DNA of 59,179 nt from Betaproteobacteria bacterium (GCA_021373185.1 JAJFTF010000014.1:1-59179), one strand, 5' to 3'. Shown: positions 38,807 through 49,080, counted from the first letter of the stretch. Notes: generated by a model from the letters alone, not told the origin. Numbers and translations are program-made.

Positions 38807-39342
38807 GCCGGCTCCGGGTCGCTTTCGTTTTGATTGAGGATGGCTTCGCGCAACAGCTTGAACAGGGCGCGGCTGCTTTTCGGCGGTTTGTTGGCGGCAG
38901 CCTCTTTTTGCGCGTTGCGGATCAGGGTGCGGATCTGCTGGATGTCGATATGGGGGTGCTCTGCCACCAATTCGCTCAGTGCATTTTCTTCCTGCAGCAG
39001 GCGGTCGCGCCAGTGTTCCAACTGGTGGAACTTGGCCGCATGGGCGCGCGTTACATTGTTCCATTCGTCCAGCTTGGCCTGGATCGGTTCGGCATCCACG
39101 TTGCGCATCAGCTTGCCGAGGTATTGCATCTGGCGGCGAACCGCTTCGTGGCGGGTCAGGCGTTTCGCCTCGATCACGGCGTCCAGCAAGGTTTCCGGCA
39201 GGTTCAGTTGCGCCAGTCGGGCTTTGTTCAGCGCTACCAACTGTTCGCCGATATCCTGCAGCGCGTGCATTTCCTGTTTGCGCTGGGTCTTGCTCGGGCC
39301 TTCCGGCAAGTCGTCGGAGGTGTCATGGTCTAAATCGTTCAT
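38803..39342 (-). CDS. darP: Ribosome-associated protein DarP/YjgA (DUF615)
   Basis: The 179-residue helical protein has the family motifs PSKTQRKQEMHALQDIGEQL near the N-terminus and EAVRRQMQYLGKLMR (about 85-99). In E. coli it binds late 50S assembly intermediates. It is first in a two-gene minus-strand unit with mog. The mirrored neighbour pmbA on the plus strand makes the yjgA/pmbA divergent pair widespread in proteobacteria. Confidence 0.93.
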   Translation of the reverse strand: MNDLDHDTSDDLPEGPSKTQRKQEMHALQDIGEQLVALNKARLAQLNLPETLLDAVIEAKRLTRHEAVRRQMQYLGKLMRNVDAEPIQAKLDEWNNVTRAHAAKFHQLEHWRDRLLQEENALSELVAEHPHIDIQQIRTLIRNAQKEAAANKPPKSSRALFKLLREAILNQNESDPEPA

Positions 39343-39393
39343 GGTTTCGCAAATGGAATCAAAGTTGCTATGATAACCCTAAAAACAGCACCC

Positions 39394-39527
39394 TACCGCA
39401 GAGGACGCGGAGAACGCAGGGGAAAGCAAGAGACAGAAGCCTTGTAGCAAAGCCCTTTATTCGGGCACAACATGGACACTTCATGAGGTTTTTGAATTCC
39501 TCTGCATCCGCCGCGTCCTCTGCGGTT
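39394..39527. repeat. Intergenic inverted repeat, CGCAGAGG family, copy 2
   Basis: ACCGCAGAGGACGCGG..CGCAGG (39394-39421) is mirrored by CCTCTGC..CCGCGTCCTCTGCGGT (39499-39527), with about 77 nt of spacer. It fills the gap between divergent darP and pmbA, so promoters for both genes share this space with the repeat. Confidence 0.82.
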
Positions 39528-39592
39528 AAAATGCTTTTTATTAACTCCTTATTCCCAATGGCGTCCAACGAGCCATCGCTGAAGTTTTCGAG

Positions 39593-40936
39593 GTGCATGT
39601 GTCAGATTCCCGTTTTTCCTATTCCGTTGAAGTCCTAGGGCAAATCACCCAGGATATCCTGAAGCAGTCGAAGCAGGCCGGTGCCACCGCCTGCGAGGCC
39701 GAAGTGTCGCAAGGCTTCGGCCAGAACATTTCGGTGCGTCGCGGCGAAGTCGAGACCATCGAGTACAATCGCGACAAGGGGCTGGGCGTGACGGTCTATT
39801 TCGGCCAGAAGCGCGGCCATGCCAGCACTTCCGACCTGTCGCCGCAGGCAGTCAAGGATACCGTCGCGGCGGCGGTCAGCATCGCGAAATACACCGCCAG
39901 CGACGAATTCGCCGGCTTGGCGGACGAGAAGCTGCTGGCCAGGGAAATCCCCGATCTCAGCCTGTATCACCCGTGGGATTTGTCGGTGGAGCAGGCCATC
40001 GAGCTGGCGAAGACCTGCGAGGCTGCCGCATTCGAGGTGGACAAGCGCATCGACAATTCCGAGGGCGCCTCGGTTTCTACCCAGGAAGCGTTGTTCATGT
40101 ACGGCAACAGCCTGGGCTTTCTGGCGGGCTATCCATCCTCGCGCCACGATATCAGTTGCGCGGTAATCGCCGAGGATCAAGGGATGCAGCGCGATTACTG
40201 GTATAGCTCGCGGCGCGATGCCGCCGAGCTGGAAAGCGCCGCAGCGGTGGGCCGCAAGGCCGGCGAACGCACCGTGCGTCGCCTCGCGGCGCGCAAGATC
40301 AAGACCACCGAATGCCCGGTGCTGTTCGAAGCGCCGATTGCGTCCGGCCTGATCGGGCACATGGTCGGCGCGGTCAGCGGCGGCAGCCTGTACCGCAAAT
40401 CTTCTTTCTTACTCGACAGTTTGGGCAAGGAGATTTTTGCGCCTTTCATCCAGATCCGCGAATTGCCGCATCTCCTCAAGGGGCTGGGTAGTTCCCCGTT
40501 CGACAATGAGGGTGTGGCCACCCATGCGCGCGATTTGATCAAGGACGGCGTATTGCAAGGCTATTTTCTCGGCAGCTATTCGGCGCGCAAGCTGGGTATG
40601 GTCACGACCGGCAACGCCGGCGGCAACCACAACCTGGTGGTCGAAAGCAGCGGCCAGGATCTTGCCGGATTGCTGAAGATGATGGGCACCGGGCTGGTGG
40701 TGACGGAGTTGCTCGGCCACGGCATCAATCCGGTGACCGGCGATTACTCGCGTGGCGCGGCGGGCTATTGGGTGGAAAACGGCGAAATCCAGCATCCGGT
40801 GGAGGAAATCACCATCGCCGGCAATCTCAAGGAGATGTTCAGGCATATCGCGGCTGTCGGCAACGATGTGCTGGTTCAAGGTTCGAAGCAATGCGGCTCG
40901 ATATTGATTGAGAAAATGACCGTGGCGGGAGATTAA
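39593..40936 (+). CDS. pmbA: Metalloprotease PmbA (TldE)
   Basis: PmbA is the TldE subunit of the TldD/TldE zinc protease that matures some peptides (microcin B17) and degrades CcdA. The 447-residue protein has VRRGEVETIEYNRDKGLGVTVYFGQKRGHAST in the N-terminal domain (split at residues 47-60 and 61-78) and the C-terminal FLGSYSARKLGM and GNAGGNHNLVVESSG. Start is GTG at 39593 or 39599. TldD/TldE proteins process some RiPPs, which is worth noting given the peptide locus 1.5 kb upstream, but pmbA is common and usually unlinked to RiPPs. Confidence 0.94.
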   Translation: MHVSDSRFSYSVEVLGQITQDILKQSKQAGATACEAEVSQGFGQNISVRRGEVETIEYNRDKGLGVTVYFGQKRGHASTSDLSPQAVKDTVAAAVSIAKYTASDEFAGLADEKLLAREIPDLSLYHPWDLSVEQAIELAKTCEAAAFEVDKRIDNSEGASVSTQEALFMYGNSLGFLAGYPSSRHDISCAVIAEDQGMQRDYWYSSRRDAAELESAAAVGRKAGERTVRRLAARKIKTTECPVLFEAPIASGLIGHMVGAVSGGSLYRKSSFLLDSLGKEIFAPFIQIRELPHLLKGLGSSPFDNEGVATHARDLIKDGVLQGYFLGSYSARKLGMVTTGNAGGNHNLVVESSGQDLAGLLKMMGTGLVVTELLGHGINPVTGDYSRGAAGYWVENGEIQHPVEEITIAGNLKEMFRHIAAVGNDVLVQGSKQCGSILIEKMTVAGD

Positions 40937-40939
40937 AAA

Positions 40940-41752
40940 ATGGCCACGCCGTTGTATCGCTGGATCGGCATGGGCGGCGTGCCGCCCCATGACAGTCCAC
41001 GCGCTTATTTATGGGAACGCCGCCTGCACTGGGTGATGATCGGGATAGCGTTGCTGGCCATTCCGGCTTTCCTGTTTGAAATCGCGGCTACGTTTGCTGC
41101 GTTCCGGCAGCTCGGCCTGACGCTGGATGCCTTCGTTCTTGCCGCATTTTCCCTCGAATTGTTGTGGATGCTGTGGGTGACCAACCAGCGTGCCCAGTAC
41201 TTGATGCGCAACTGGCTCGACCTGCTGATTATCATCGCCGCCGCCGCCAGCCTGACTGGTTGGGAAGGCGAATGGATACCGCTAGCGCGCCTGCTGCGCG
41301 TCACCATTGTGCTGCTGTTTCTGGTGCGCATTCTGGGTTCGTTGCGCAATCTGTTTTCGCCTACCGCCATGCCCTATGTACTTGGCTTGGGCGGGGTTAC
41401 CATGGCCATTGCCGGCGCCGGTTTTTACTGGCTGGAGCCGACGGTGGAAACCTATGGCGATGGCCTGTGGCTGGCTTTTACCAGCGCCGCGACCGTGGGC
41501 TATGGCGATATTGTGCCGACTACGCCGGTGTCGCGCTTTTTTGCCGCGCTTTTGGTGCTGGTTGGTTATGCTATTTTGTCGATGGTAACGGCGAGTATCG
41601 CGGCATTCTTCATCGGTGAGGACGAGAAGATCCTGCGCCGCGAGAGTCACCACGACATCAAGATGTTGCGAGAAGAGGTGGCGCATCTGCGTGCCATGTT
41701 GGAGGAAAAGGAGCGCAGGGAAAGCGGGGCCGACAGGAAATCAGATCAATAA
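40940..41752 (+). CDS. Voltage-gated-type potassium channel
   Basis: The 270-residue channel has S1-S4-like helices (S4 segment LARLLRVTIVLLFLVRIL with spaced Arg) and a pore helix with selectivity filter TVGYGDIVP (about 188-196). A C-terminal coiled coil (about 235-265, MLREEVAHLRAMLEEKERRE) should drive tetramerisation. The start lies 3 bp after the pmbA stop, so they may share a transcript. Confidence 0.9.
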   Translation: MATPLYRWIGMGGVPPHDSPRAYLWERRLHWVMIGIALLAIPAFLFEIAATFAAFRQLGLTLDAFVLAAFSLELLWMLWVTNQRAQYLMRNWLDLLIIIAAAASLTGWEGEWIPLARLLRVTIVLLFLVRILGSLRNLFSPTAMPYVLGLGGVTMAIAGAGFYWLEPTVETYGDGLWLAFTSAATVGYGDIVPTTPVSRFFAALLVLVGYAILSMVTASIAAFFIGEDEKILRRESHHDIKMLREEVAHLRAMLEEKERRESGADRKSDQ

Positions 41753-41840
41753 TGCCTCATTGATGAGCTTCCAAAAGATGAAATGAGCCGAACGTGGTAA
41801 AATCACTATTTTCCATTTTGCTTTTTTGAAAGAGTCCGTT

Positions 41841-43091
41841 ATGTTCAGCGCAGCCCAGACCATTGCCAAATTCGATCCCGAGTTGTGGCAGGCGATGCAG
41901 GATGAAACCCGCCGCCAGGAAGACCACATCGAATTGATCGCTTCGGAAAACTATGCCAGCCCGGCGGTGATGGAAGCGCAGGGCTCGCAACTGACCAACA
42001 AGTACGCCGAAGGCTACCCCGGCAAGCGTTATTACGGCGGCTGCGAGCATGTGGACGTGGCCGAACAGTTGGCCATCGACCGTGCCAAGGCGCTGTTCGG
42101 CGCGGAATACGTCAACGTCCAGCCGCATTCCGGCTCCCAGGCCAACCAGGCGGTTTACATGGCGGTGCTGCAACCCGGCGACACCATTCTCGGCATGTCG
42201 CTGGCGCATGGCGGCCACCTGACCCACGGCGCTTCGGTCAACCTGTCCGGCAAGCTGTTCAAGGCGGTGACCTACGGCCTGAACCCCGAAACCGAGGCGA
42301 TCGATTACGACGAAGTGGAGCGCTTGGCCCAGGAGCACAAGCCGAAAATGATCGTGGCCGGTGCTTCCGCCTATTCGCTGATCATCGACTGGAAGCGTTT
42401 CCGCAAGATCGCCGATGGCGTCGGCGCTTACCTGTTTGTCGATATGGCGCATTACGCCGGCCTGATCGCTGCAGGGTTGTACCCCAACCCGGTCGGCATC
42501 GCCGATTTCGTTACCAGCACCACCCACAAGACCCTGCGCGGCCCGCGCGGCGGCATCATCCTGTCCTCCGCCCAGCATGAAAAGGCCTTGAACTCGGCGA
42601 TTTTCCCCGGCATCCAGGGCGGCCCGCTGATGCACGTGATTGCCGCCAAGGCGGTCGCCTTCAAGGAAGCCGCGACCAAGGAATTCAAGGCGTACCAGGA
42701 GCAGGTGATCGAGAACGCCATCGTCATGGCCAAGGTATTGCAGGAGCGCGGCTTGCGCATCGTTTCCGGGCGCACCGAGTCGCATGTGTTCCTGGTCGAC
42801 CTGCGCGCCAAGAACCTTACCGGCAAGGAAGCCGAGGCGGCTTTGGGGCTGGCTCACATCACCACCAACAAGAATTCCATCCCGAACGACCCGCAGAAGC
42901 CTTTCGTCACCAGCGGCATCCGCATCGGCACGCCGGCAATGACGACGCGCGGCTTCCGGGAAATCGAGGCGGAGCATCTCGCCAACCTGATCGCCGACGT
43001 GCTGGACGCGCCGACCGATGAGGCGGTGATCAGCCGCGTGGCGAACGAGGTCAAGGCGATGTGCGCGAAGTTTCCGGTTTACGGCAAATAG
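41841..43091 (+). CDS. glyA: Serine hydroxymethyltransferase
   Basis: GlyA converts serine and tetrahydrofolate to glycine and methylene-THF using PLP. The 416-residue protein starts [16 protein letters not shown]. It has [19 protein letters not shown] near the N-terminus and the PLP lysine in [13 protein letters not shown] (about 226-238). An ATG 15 nt upstream is possible, but the internal one matches relatives. A repeat and nrdR follow, the common glyA-nrdR-rib order. Confidence 0.97.
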   Translation: MFSAAQTIAKFDPELWQAMQDETRRQEDHIELIASENYASPAVMEAQGSQLTNKYAEGYPGKRYYGGCEHVDVAEQLAIDRAKALFGAEYVNVQPHSGSQANQAVYMAVLQPGDTILGMSLAHGGHLTHGASVNLSGKLFKAVTYGLNPETEAIDYDEVERLAQEHKPKMIVAGASAYSLIIDWKRFRKIADGVGAYLFVDMAHYAGLIAAGLYPNPVGIADFVTSTTHKTLRGPRGGIILSSAQHEKALNSAIFPGIQGGPLMHVIAAKAVAFKEAATKEFKAYQEQVIENAIVMAKVLQERGLRIVSGRTESHVFLVDLRAKNLTGKEAEAALGLAHITTNKNSIPNDPQKPFVTSGIRIGTPAMTTRGFREIEAEHLANLIADVLDAPTDEAVISRVANEVKAMCAKFPVYGK

Positions 43092-43117
43092 AGGAGCCGG
43101 GAGTGAGGCTTTTTTTC

Positions 43118-43211
43118 GTGAGGGGTGAGAAGGTGAAGGGTGAGGCGGAAATCAAAACCACCGCCACACCTGTTTTTTCGCCTTACGCTTCACCCCTCAC
43201 GCCTCACGCCC
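43118..43211. repeat. Intergenic inverted repeat, GTGAGG family, copy 2
   Basis: Arms GTGAGGGGTGAG..AAGGGTGAGGCG (about 43118-43147) and CGCC..CTTCACCCCTCACGCCTCAC (about 43181-43211) pair with few mismatches around a 33-nt loop. Same family as 21118-21187. It lies between glyA and nrdR. Confidence 0.82.
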
Positions 43212-43221
43212 CACAAAAATT

Positions 43222-43671
43222 ATGAAATGTCCATTCTGCGGGTCTGACGACACCCAGGTGATCGATTCAAGGGTGAACGAGGAAGGCAACAGCATTCGTC
43301 GCCGGCGCCGTTGCGCGTCCTGCGACAAGCGCTTCACCACTTATGAGACCGCCGAGCTGCGCATGCCGCAGGTGGTCAAGCAGAATGGCAATCGTGACGA
43401 GTTCGACCGTGCCAAGCTGCGCACCAGTTTCATGCGCGCGCTGCACAAGCGACCGGTGCCGACGGAATACGTCGATGCCGCCATCGAGCGGATTGCGCAG
43501 AAGGTGCTGAGCCTGGGCGAGCGCGAATTGCCTTCGCGTCAGATCGGCGAACTGGTGATTCATGAGCTGTACAAGCTCGACAAGGTGGCGTATATCCGTT
43601 TCGCCTCGGTTTATCGCAGCTTCCAGGATGTGGACGATTTCCGGGATGTGATCCGCGATCTGGATGAGTAG
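43222..43671 (+). CDS. nrdR: Transcriptional repressor NrdR
   Basis: NrdR senses ATP/dATP and represses ribonucleotide reductase genes. The 149-residue protein has a zinc ribbon with Cys3, Cys6, Cys31 and Cys34 and an ATP-cone domain (about 49-139, [16 protein letters not shown]). It starts the nrdR-rib-nusB run, as in many proteobacteria. Confidence 0.97.
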   Translation: MKCPFCGSDDTQVIDSRVNEEGNSIRRRRRCASCDKRFTTYETAELRMPQVVKQNGNRDEFDRAKLRTSFMRALHKRPVPTEYVDAAIERIAQKVLSLGERELPSRQIGELVIHELYKLDKVAYIRFASVYRSFQDVDDFRDVIRDLDE

Positions 43672-43729
43672 GATTTATCCGCCGATGAACGTGGTTTTAC
43701 AGTGTATTTTCACCGGCGGTTTGAATTAA

Positions 43730-44815
43730 ATGTTTTCCCCCGCCGATCATCAATTCATGGCTCAGGCGTTGCGTTTGGCCGCGAATGGGCTGGCCACCAC
43801 CACGCCGAATCCGCGTGTCGGCTGCGTGATTGTGCGTGACGGCGAGGTAGTCGGCTCCGGCTGGCATGAACGCGCCGGCGAGCCGCATGCCGAGATCAAT
43901 GCGCTGCGGCAGGCGGGCGACTCGGCGAAGGGAGCAACGGTTTACGTCACGCTCGAGCCTTGCAGCCATCATGGCCGTACGCCGCCCTGCGCCGAAGCGC
44001 TGGTCGATGCCAAAGTGGCGCGGGTAGTGGCGGCGATGCGCGACCCCAACCCGCTGGTGGCGGGCAATGGCATGGCGCTGCTGGAACTGGCGGGCATTCC
44101 CACCGTTACCGGCCTGATGGAAGCCGAGGCGCTGGAATTGAACCTCGGCTTTGTTTCGCGCATGACGCGCAAGCGGCCATGGCTGCGGATCAAGACGGCG
44201 GCCAGCCTGGATGGCAAGACCGCACTGAATAACGGCGTCAGCCAGTGGATCACCGGCCCCGACGCGCGACGCGACGTGCATCGGTTGCGCGCCCGTTCCT
44301 GCGCGATGCTGACCGGCATCGGCACGGTGCTGGCGGACGATCCGTCCCTTACGGTGCGCGATGTGGAAACTTCGCGCCAGCCGCTGCGCGTGGTGGTGGA
44401 CAGCAGCCTGCAGACGCCGGCTGCAGCGAAAATTTTGCAGGGCGGCGCGACCTTGATTGTTTGCGCCGAAGAAATTACTGAGCGCGCCGTTGCTTTGCGC
44501 GCCGCCGGTGCGGAAGTGCTGGCGCTGCCGGGCGCGGATGGGCGGGTCGATCTCGCCGCGTTGCTGGCGGAACTGGCGCGGCGCGGCTGCAACGAAGTTA
44601 CCGTCGAGGCCGGCGCCCGTCTCAGCGGCGCCTTGCTTCAGGCGGGGCTGGCGGACGAACTGGTGCTGTACTATGCGCCGCTGCTGCTGGGCGACAAGGC
44701 GCGCGGCCTGTTCGACCTGCCGGAATTGGACGAGATGGCGGGGCGCAAGGAATTGTCGGTGCGCGACCTGCGCCAGATCGGGCGCGATTTCCGGCTGACG
44801 GCGCGTCTGGTGTAA
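43730..44815 (+). CDS. ribD: Bifunctional pyrimidine deaminase/reductase RibD
   Basis: RibD carries out the deamination and side-chain reduction steps of riboflavin synthesis. The 361-residue protein has an N-terminal cytidine-deaminase domain with HAEINAL and the zinc cysteines in PCSHHGRTPPCAEAL (about 76-90). A C-terminal reductase domain (about 145-358) follows. I saw no FMN riboswitch in the 58 bp upstream. It lies 24 bp before ribE. Confidence 0.96.
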   Translation: MFSPADHQFMAQALRLAANGLATTTPNPRVGCVIVRDGEVVGSGWHERAGEPHAEINALRQAGDSAKGATVYVTLEPCSHHGRTPPCAEALVDAKVARVVAAMRDPNPLVAGNGMALLELAGIPTVTGLMEAEALELNLGFVSRMTRKRPWLRIKTAASLDGKTALNNGVSQWITGPDARRDVHRLRARSCAMLTGIGTVLADDPSLTVRDVETSRQPLRVVVDSSLQTPAAAKILQGGATLIVCAEEITERAVALRAAGAEVLALPGADGRVDLAALLAELARRGCNEVTVEAGARLSGALLQAGLADELVLYYAPLLLGDKARGLFDLPELDEMAGRKELSVRDLRQIGRDFRLTARLV

Positions 44816-44839
44816 CGAATAGGAATACTGGAGAAGTAA

Positions 44840-45442
44840 ATGTTTACTGGAATTATTCAGGCCATCGGCAAAATCGAGAAGATCGACGCACTGGAACAGG
44901 GTGTGCGTTTGTCCATCGATGCCGGTGCGCTGGAGATGGACGACGTCGCGCTGGGCGACAGCATTGCCGCCAACGGCGTGTGCCTGACGGTGATCGCGAA
45001 AACCGCGAACGGCTATCAGGTCGACGTCTCGCGCGAAACGCTGAACTGCACCGCCGGGCTCGGCAATGCCGGTGCGGAGATCAACCTGGAAAAGGCGATG
45101 CGCTTGTCCGACCGCCTTGGCGGCCATCTGGTCAGCGGCCACGTCGACGGCGTCGGTTCGGTGGTGGCGTTCGACCCGGTCGGCGAGTGCTTCCTGCTGC
45201 GCATCCGCGCCCCGCACGACATCGCCAAATACATTGCCTACAAGGGTTCGATCACGGTCAACGGCGTCAGCCTGACCGTCAATTCGGTGGAGCATGACGA
45301 ATTCACCATCAACCTGATTCCCCACACGCTGGAGATGACCACGCTGAAGCATTTAAAAGCGGGCTCACCAGTCAATCTTGAGGTCGATCTGCTGGCGCGC
45401 TATGTGGATCGGCTCAACAGTTTTGCGAACGAACAAATTTAA
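44840..45442 (+). CDS. ribE: Riboflavin synthase alpha subunit
   Basis: This enzyme dismutates two lumazines into riboflavin. The 200-residue protein is two tandem lumazine-binding repeats (about 1-95 and 98-195), each with GxVxxI and NGVCLTV/NGVSLTV motifs. It is transcribed with ribD, ribBX and ribH. Confidence 0.96.
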   Translation: MFTGIIQAIGKIEKIDALEQGVRLSIDAGALEMDDVALGDSIAANGVCLTVIAKTANGYQVDVSRETLNCTAGLGNAGAEINLEKAMRLSDRLGGHLVSGHVDGVGSVVAFDPVGECFLLRIRAPHDIAKYIAYKGSITVNGVSLTVNSVEHDEFTINLIPHTLEMTTLKHLKAGSPVNLEVDLLARYVDRLNSFANEQI

Positions 45443-45481
45443 GGCGGAATGCCTGCTTAACCCTTTTCAGGAAACGATGTC

Positions 45482-46576
45482 ATGACTATCAGCTCTACCC
45501 AAGAAATTATCGCCGAAATCAAGGCCGGCAGAATGGTCGTCCTGGTGGACGAGGAAGACCGCGAAAACGAAGGCGACATCCTGATGGCGGCGGAATTCGT
45601 CACGCCGGAAGCGATCAACTTCATGGCTCGTTTCGCCCGCGGCCTGGTGTGTTTGACCTTGACCGAAGAGCGCTGCCGCCAGCTCGAAATCCCGCTGATG
45701 GTGTCGGCCAACCAGTTGGCGCTGGGCACCAATTTCACCGTTTCCATCGAGGCGGCGGAAGGCGTGACTACCGGTATTTCTGCGGCCGACCGTGCCAAGA
45801 CCATCCAGGCAGCGGTGAAGCGCGATGCCAAGCCCACCGACATCGTCCAGCCCGGCCACATTTTCCCACTCAAGGCGCAGATGGGCGGCGTGCTGGTACG
45901 CGCCGGCCATACCGAGGCGGGTTGCGATCTTTCCGCCTTGGCAGGACTGGTGCCGGCGGCGGTGATCTGCGAAATCATGAAGGACGACGGCACCATGGCG
46001 CGTCTGCCCGACCTGATCGAGTTCGCCAAGGAGCACCAGTTGAAGATCGGCACCATCGCCGACCTGATCCACTATCGTAGCGAAACCGAAAGCCTGGTGG
46101 AACGCGCCGCCGAACGCTCGGTGCAGACGCCTTACGGCGAATTCAAGCTGATCGCCTATCGCGACAAGACCGCCGGCGAAGTGCACCTGGCCCTGGTAAA
46201 GGGTGAGATCAAAGCCGGCGAGGAAACCCTGGTGCGGGTACATGAGCCGCTGTCGGCGCTGGATTTCCTTGATGTCCACAGCTACGAGCATTCCTTCAGC
46301 GTGCAGCAGGCGATGCAGGCTGTCGCGGAGGCGGGCAAGGGTATCGTCATCCTGATGCGCCGGGCGGAATCGGGCAGCGACCTGCTGGAGCGCATCCAGC
46401 GCACTACCGCCAAGGCGCCGGCCAAGGTGGATTTGCGCAATTACGGCATTGGTGCGCAGATATTGCGCGATCTCAAGGTTACCAAAATGAAGCTGTTGGC
46501 CACGCCGCGCAAGATGCCGAGCATGACCGGCTTCGACCTGGAAGTGACCGGGTACGTTGCCCCAAAAACCAATTAA
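45482..46576 (+). CDS. ribBX: 3,4-dihydroxy-2-butanone 4-phosphate synthase with degenerate GTP cyclohydrolase II domain (RibBX)
   Basis: The N-terminal 200 residues form an active-looking DHBP synthase with VDEEDRENEGDILMAAE and RAGHTEAGCDLS. The C-terminal half aligns with GTP cyclohydrolase II. However, the region that normally carries the three zinc cysteines reads RVHEPLSALDFLDVHSYEH, with no cysteine, and the catalytic region is likewise changed. This is the known ribBX variant, so a separate ribA is needed elsewhere. It is co-transcribed with ribE and ribH. Confidence 0.92.
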   Translation: MTISSTQEIIAEIKAGRMVVLVDEEDRENEGDILMAAEFVTPEAINFMARFARGLVCLTLTEERCRQLEIPLMVSANQLALGTNFTVSIEAAEGVTTGISAADRAKTIQAAVKRDAKPTDIVQPGHIFPLKAQMGGVLVRAGHTEAGCDLSALAGLVPAAVICEIMKDDGTMARLPDLIEFAKEHQLKIGTIADLIHYRSETESLVERAAERSVQTPYGEFKLIAYRDKTAGEVHLALVKGEIKAGEETLVRVHEPLSALDFLDVHSYEHSFSVQQAMQAVAEAGKGIVILMRRAESGSDLLERIQRTTAKAPAKVDLRNYGIGAQILRDLKVTKMKLLATPRKMPSMTGFDLEVTGYVAPKTN

Positions 46577-46585
46577 GGAATCGAC

Positions 46586-47053
46586 ATGGCAAGATACGAA
46601 AACATTTTTGAACACGAGAAGAACCTCGACGGCACCGGCCTCCGGGTCGGTATCGTGATGAGCCGCTTCAACATCGATGTGTGCGAAGGCTTGCTTGGCG
46701 CTTGCACGGCTACCTTGCAGAAGCATGGCGTGGCGGCTTCGGCCATGGTTCTGGCAACGGTGCCGGGCGCGCTGGAAATCCCGCTGGTATTGCAGAAAAT
46801 GGCCAAGAGCGGCAAATTCGATGCGCTGATCGCCCTCGGTGCGGTCATTCGCGGTGAGACCTATCATTTCGAACTGGTGTCCAACGAATCCGGCGCCGGA
46901 GTGACACGGGTGATGCTGGATAGCGGCATGCCGATCGCCAACGCCATTCTCACCACCGAAACCGACGAGCAGGCCCTGGAGCGGATGACCGAGAAGGGCA
47001 CGGATGCCGCGCTGGTGGCAATCGAGATGGCCACGTTGTCAAAGCGTCTATGA
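46586..47053 (+). CDS. ribH: 6,7-dimethyl-8-ribityllumazine synthase
   Basis: RibH condenses the ribityl-pyrimidine and DHBP. The 155-residue protein has [23 protein letters not shown] and the catalytic segment [15 protein letters not shown] (about 88-102). It ends inside the start of nusB (4-nt overlap), and its start is 9 nt past the ribBX stop. Confidence 0.97.
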   Translation: MARYENIFEHEKNLDGTGLRVGIVMSRFNIDVCEGLLGACTATLQKHGVAASAMVLATVPGALEIPLVLQKMAKSGKFDALIALGAVIRGETYHFELVSNESGAGVTRVMLDSGMPIANAILTTETDEQALERMTEKGTDAALVAIEMATLSKRL

Positions 47054-47508
47054 GCAGCAAAAGAAGAGCGGATAAAGCGCCGAAGAAAAGCCGGCGCAAG
47101 GCGCGGGAATTCGCGATACAGGGTTTGTATCAGTGGAAGCTCGCGGCTGGCGATGCCAACACCATCCTCAAGCAGTTGCGCGAAGAAAAAGAATATCCGA
47201 ATATCGACGAGGAGCATCTCGCTGCCCTGATGCATGGGGTGATCGCTCAGGAGCAGGAACTGGACGCGCTGATCACTCCTTTCCTCGATCGCCCTGCCGG
47301 GGATTTGAGCCCGGTGGAACACGCGATTCTGTTGCTGGCTACCTTTGAAATGCACCGCCACCCGGAAATCCCCTATCGCGTGGTGATCAACGAAGCCGTC
47401 GAACTGGCCAAGACCTATGGCGGCACCGACGGCCACAAATTCGTCAACGGCGTGCTCGACAAGCTCGCGGCCAAGATCCGCGCGGTGGAAGTCAACGCCA
47501 AGCTGTGA
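47050..47508 (+). CDS. nusB: Transcription antitermination factor NusB
   Basis: NusB binds BoxA RNA with S10 in rRNA antitermination. The 152-residue all-helical protein has the typical [18 protein letters not shown] start and [18 protein letters not shown] (about 113-130). It follows ribH as in most proteobacteria. Confidence 0.96.
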   Translation: MSSKRRADKAPKKSRRKAREFAIQGLYQWKLAAGDANTILKQLREEKEYPNIDEEHLAALMHGVIAQEQELDALITPFLDRPAGDLSPVEHAILLLATFEMHRHPEIPYRVVINEAVELAKTYGGTDGHKFVNGVLDKLAAKIRAVEVNAKL

Positions 47509-47595
47509 ACCACAGAGGCGCAGGAAAATCGAGTTGTCATGCCGAGCCAAGGCTGGGTTTGAAGCTCTCCGCGCCTTTTCGTCTTTGCGGTCATT
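47507..47595. repeat. Intergenic inverted repeat, CGCAGAGG family, copy 3
   Basis: AACCACAGAGGCGCAGG after the nusB stop pairs imperfectly with CCGCGCC..CGTCTTTGCGGT just before thiL, leaving a loop of about 45 nt. Same family as 19996-20070 and 49081-49237. Confidence 0.75.
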
Positions 47596-47601
47596 GATCA
47601 A

Positions 47602-48564
47602 ATGCCATCCGAATTCGACCTGATCCGCCGCTTCTTCACTCGTCCAACCCGCAACACGCTGCTCGGTGTCGGCGACGACGCGGCCTTGGTCAGGCCGACG
47701 CCGGGCACCGAGCTGGCGGTATCCACCGACATGCTGGTGGCGGGCAAACATTTTTTCCCCGATGTCGATCCGCGCCAGCTCGGCCACAAGGCGCTGGCGG
47801 TGAACCTTTCCGACATGGCGGCGATGGGCGCTACTCCGCGCTGGGCTACGCTCTCTCTGGCGCTGCCGGAGGCAGATGAAGACTGGCTGAAAGGCTTTGC
47901 CGAGGGGTTTTTCGACTTGGCAGAGAGATTCAGCGTCGATTTGATCGGCGGCGATACCACTCGCGGCCCGCTGAATATCTGCGTACAGATCATGGGCGAG
48001 GTTTCAACCGGCATGGCGTTGCGGCGCAGCGGCGCGAAACCGGGCGACGAAATCTGGGTGTCCGGCCAGTTGGGCGATGCGGCCCTGGCATTAGCGCATT
48101 TGCAACGGCGCATCGAACTCGCGCCGGAGGCCGCCGCGGCCTGCCTGCCGGCGCTGCACACCCCGATGCCGCGCGTGGCGCTGGGCGAAGCGCTGGTCGG
48201 CGTCGCGCATGGCGCAATCGATATATCCGATGGCTTGCTGGCCGATCTTTCCCATATTCTCGAAGCCTCCGGCGTGGCGGCGGAAGTGAATTTCCCCGCG
48301 CTGCCGACGTCGGTATTCCTGCAAGCGCATTTGCATGGGGAAATCGTACGCGGGTGCTTGCTGGCCGGTGGTGACGATTACGAGCTGTGTTTTACTGCGC
48401 CCTTGTCGCGGCACGAAGAGGTGGTCGCCATTGCGCGCCGGCTGGCATTGCCGCTGACGGCCATCGGCGTCATTAGGGAAGGCAGCGGGCTGCGCCTGCT
48501 GGATGCAGCAGGAACAGACATGAAAATCGGAGCGACGGGCTTTGACCACTTTGCCTCCACCTGA
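47602..48564 (+). CDS. thiL: Thiamine-monophosphate kinase
   Basis: ThiL phosphorylates thiamine monophosphate to the active diphosphate. The 320-residue protein has [11 protein letters not shown] and [12 protein letters not shown] near the N-terminus. It also has the AIR-synthase-like nucleotide segment [11 protein letters not shown] (about 113-123) and [13 protein letters not shown] (about 208-220). Its last 23 nt overlap pgpA. Confidence 0.96.
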   Translation: MPSEFDLIRRFFTRPTRNTLLGVGDDAALVRPTPGTELAVSTDMLVAGKHFFPDVDPRQLGHKALAVNLSDMAAMGATPRWATLSLALPEADEDWLKGFAEGFFDLAERFSVDLIGGDTTRGPLNICVQIMGEVSTGMALRRSGAKPGDEIWVSGQLGDAALALAHLQRRIELAPEAAAACLPALHTPMPRVALGEALVGVAHGAIDISDGLLADLSHILEASGVAAEVNFPALPTSVFLQAHLHGEIVRGCLLAGGDDYELCFTAPLSRHEEVVAIARRLALPLTAIGVIREGSGLRLLDAAGTDMKIGATGFDHFAST

Positions 48565-49063
48565 TCCGCAACCTGCTCGGCAGGTTGTCGCTGATTGGCG
48601 CTTCCTCCTGCGCCACCCCGCGCATTTTCTGGCGTTCGGCTTTGGCACGGGGCTTTCGCCTTTCGCTCCCGGCACGGTCGGGACGCTGGTTGGATTCCCT
48701 TTGTTCTTCCTGCTGCACGGCCTTGAGCCGGCGGTTTATTTCCTTGCGGTCGCGTTGCTGTATGTGGCGGGCATCCGGTTCTGCGACATTGCCGGCAAGG
48801 CGATTGGCGTTGCCGACCACGGCGGCATCGTATGGGATGAGATCGTCGCCTTCCTGCTGATTCTGCCGTTCGCGCCATCGACGCTGATCGGTTTTGCCGC
48901 AGCCTTTTTGTTGTTCCGATTGTTCGATATCTGGAAGCCGTTTCCGATCCGTTATGCCGACCGGCACATTCATGGCGGTTTCGGCGTGATGTTCGACGAT
49001 CTGCTGGCGGCGGGCTATGCCATCGCCTGCTTGCTGGCGATGACGCACTGGAAATTAATATGA
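48542..49063 (+). CDS. pgpA: Phosphatidylglycerophosphatase A
   Basis: PgpA dephosphorylates phosphatidylglycerol phosphate to phosphatidylglycerol. The 173-residue membrane protein starts at a TTG inside thiL. It has [18 protein letters not shown] (about 31-48), WDEIVAF and [11 protein letters not shown] (about 123-133), the conserved family segments. The thiL-pgpA-pncC order is common in betaproteobacteria. Confidence 0.94.
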   Translation: MTTLPPPDPQPARQVVADWRFLLRHPAHFLAFGFGTGLSPFAPGTVGTLVGFPLFFLLHGLEPAVYFLAVALLYVAGIRFCDIAGKAIGVADHGGIVWDEIVAFLLILPFAPSTLIGFAAAFLLFRLFDIWKPFPIRYADRHIHGGFGVMFDDLLAAGYAIACLLAMTHWKLI

Positions 49064-49080
49064 TTCTAAAAAAACATGTG

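Noticed and set aside
39368..39598. 76-codon minus-strand frame between darP and pmbA
   Set aside because: It is made largely of the arms of an inverted repeat and has no ribosome site or family features.
43672..43729. Possible FMN riboswitch before ribD
   Set aside because: The gap is too short and lacks the conserved FMN-aptamer boxes.
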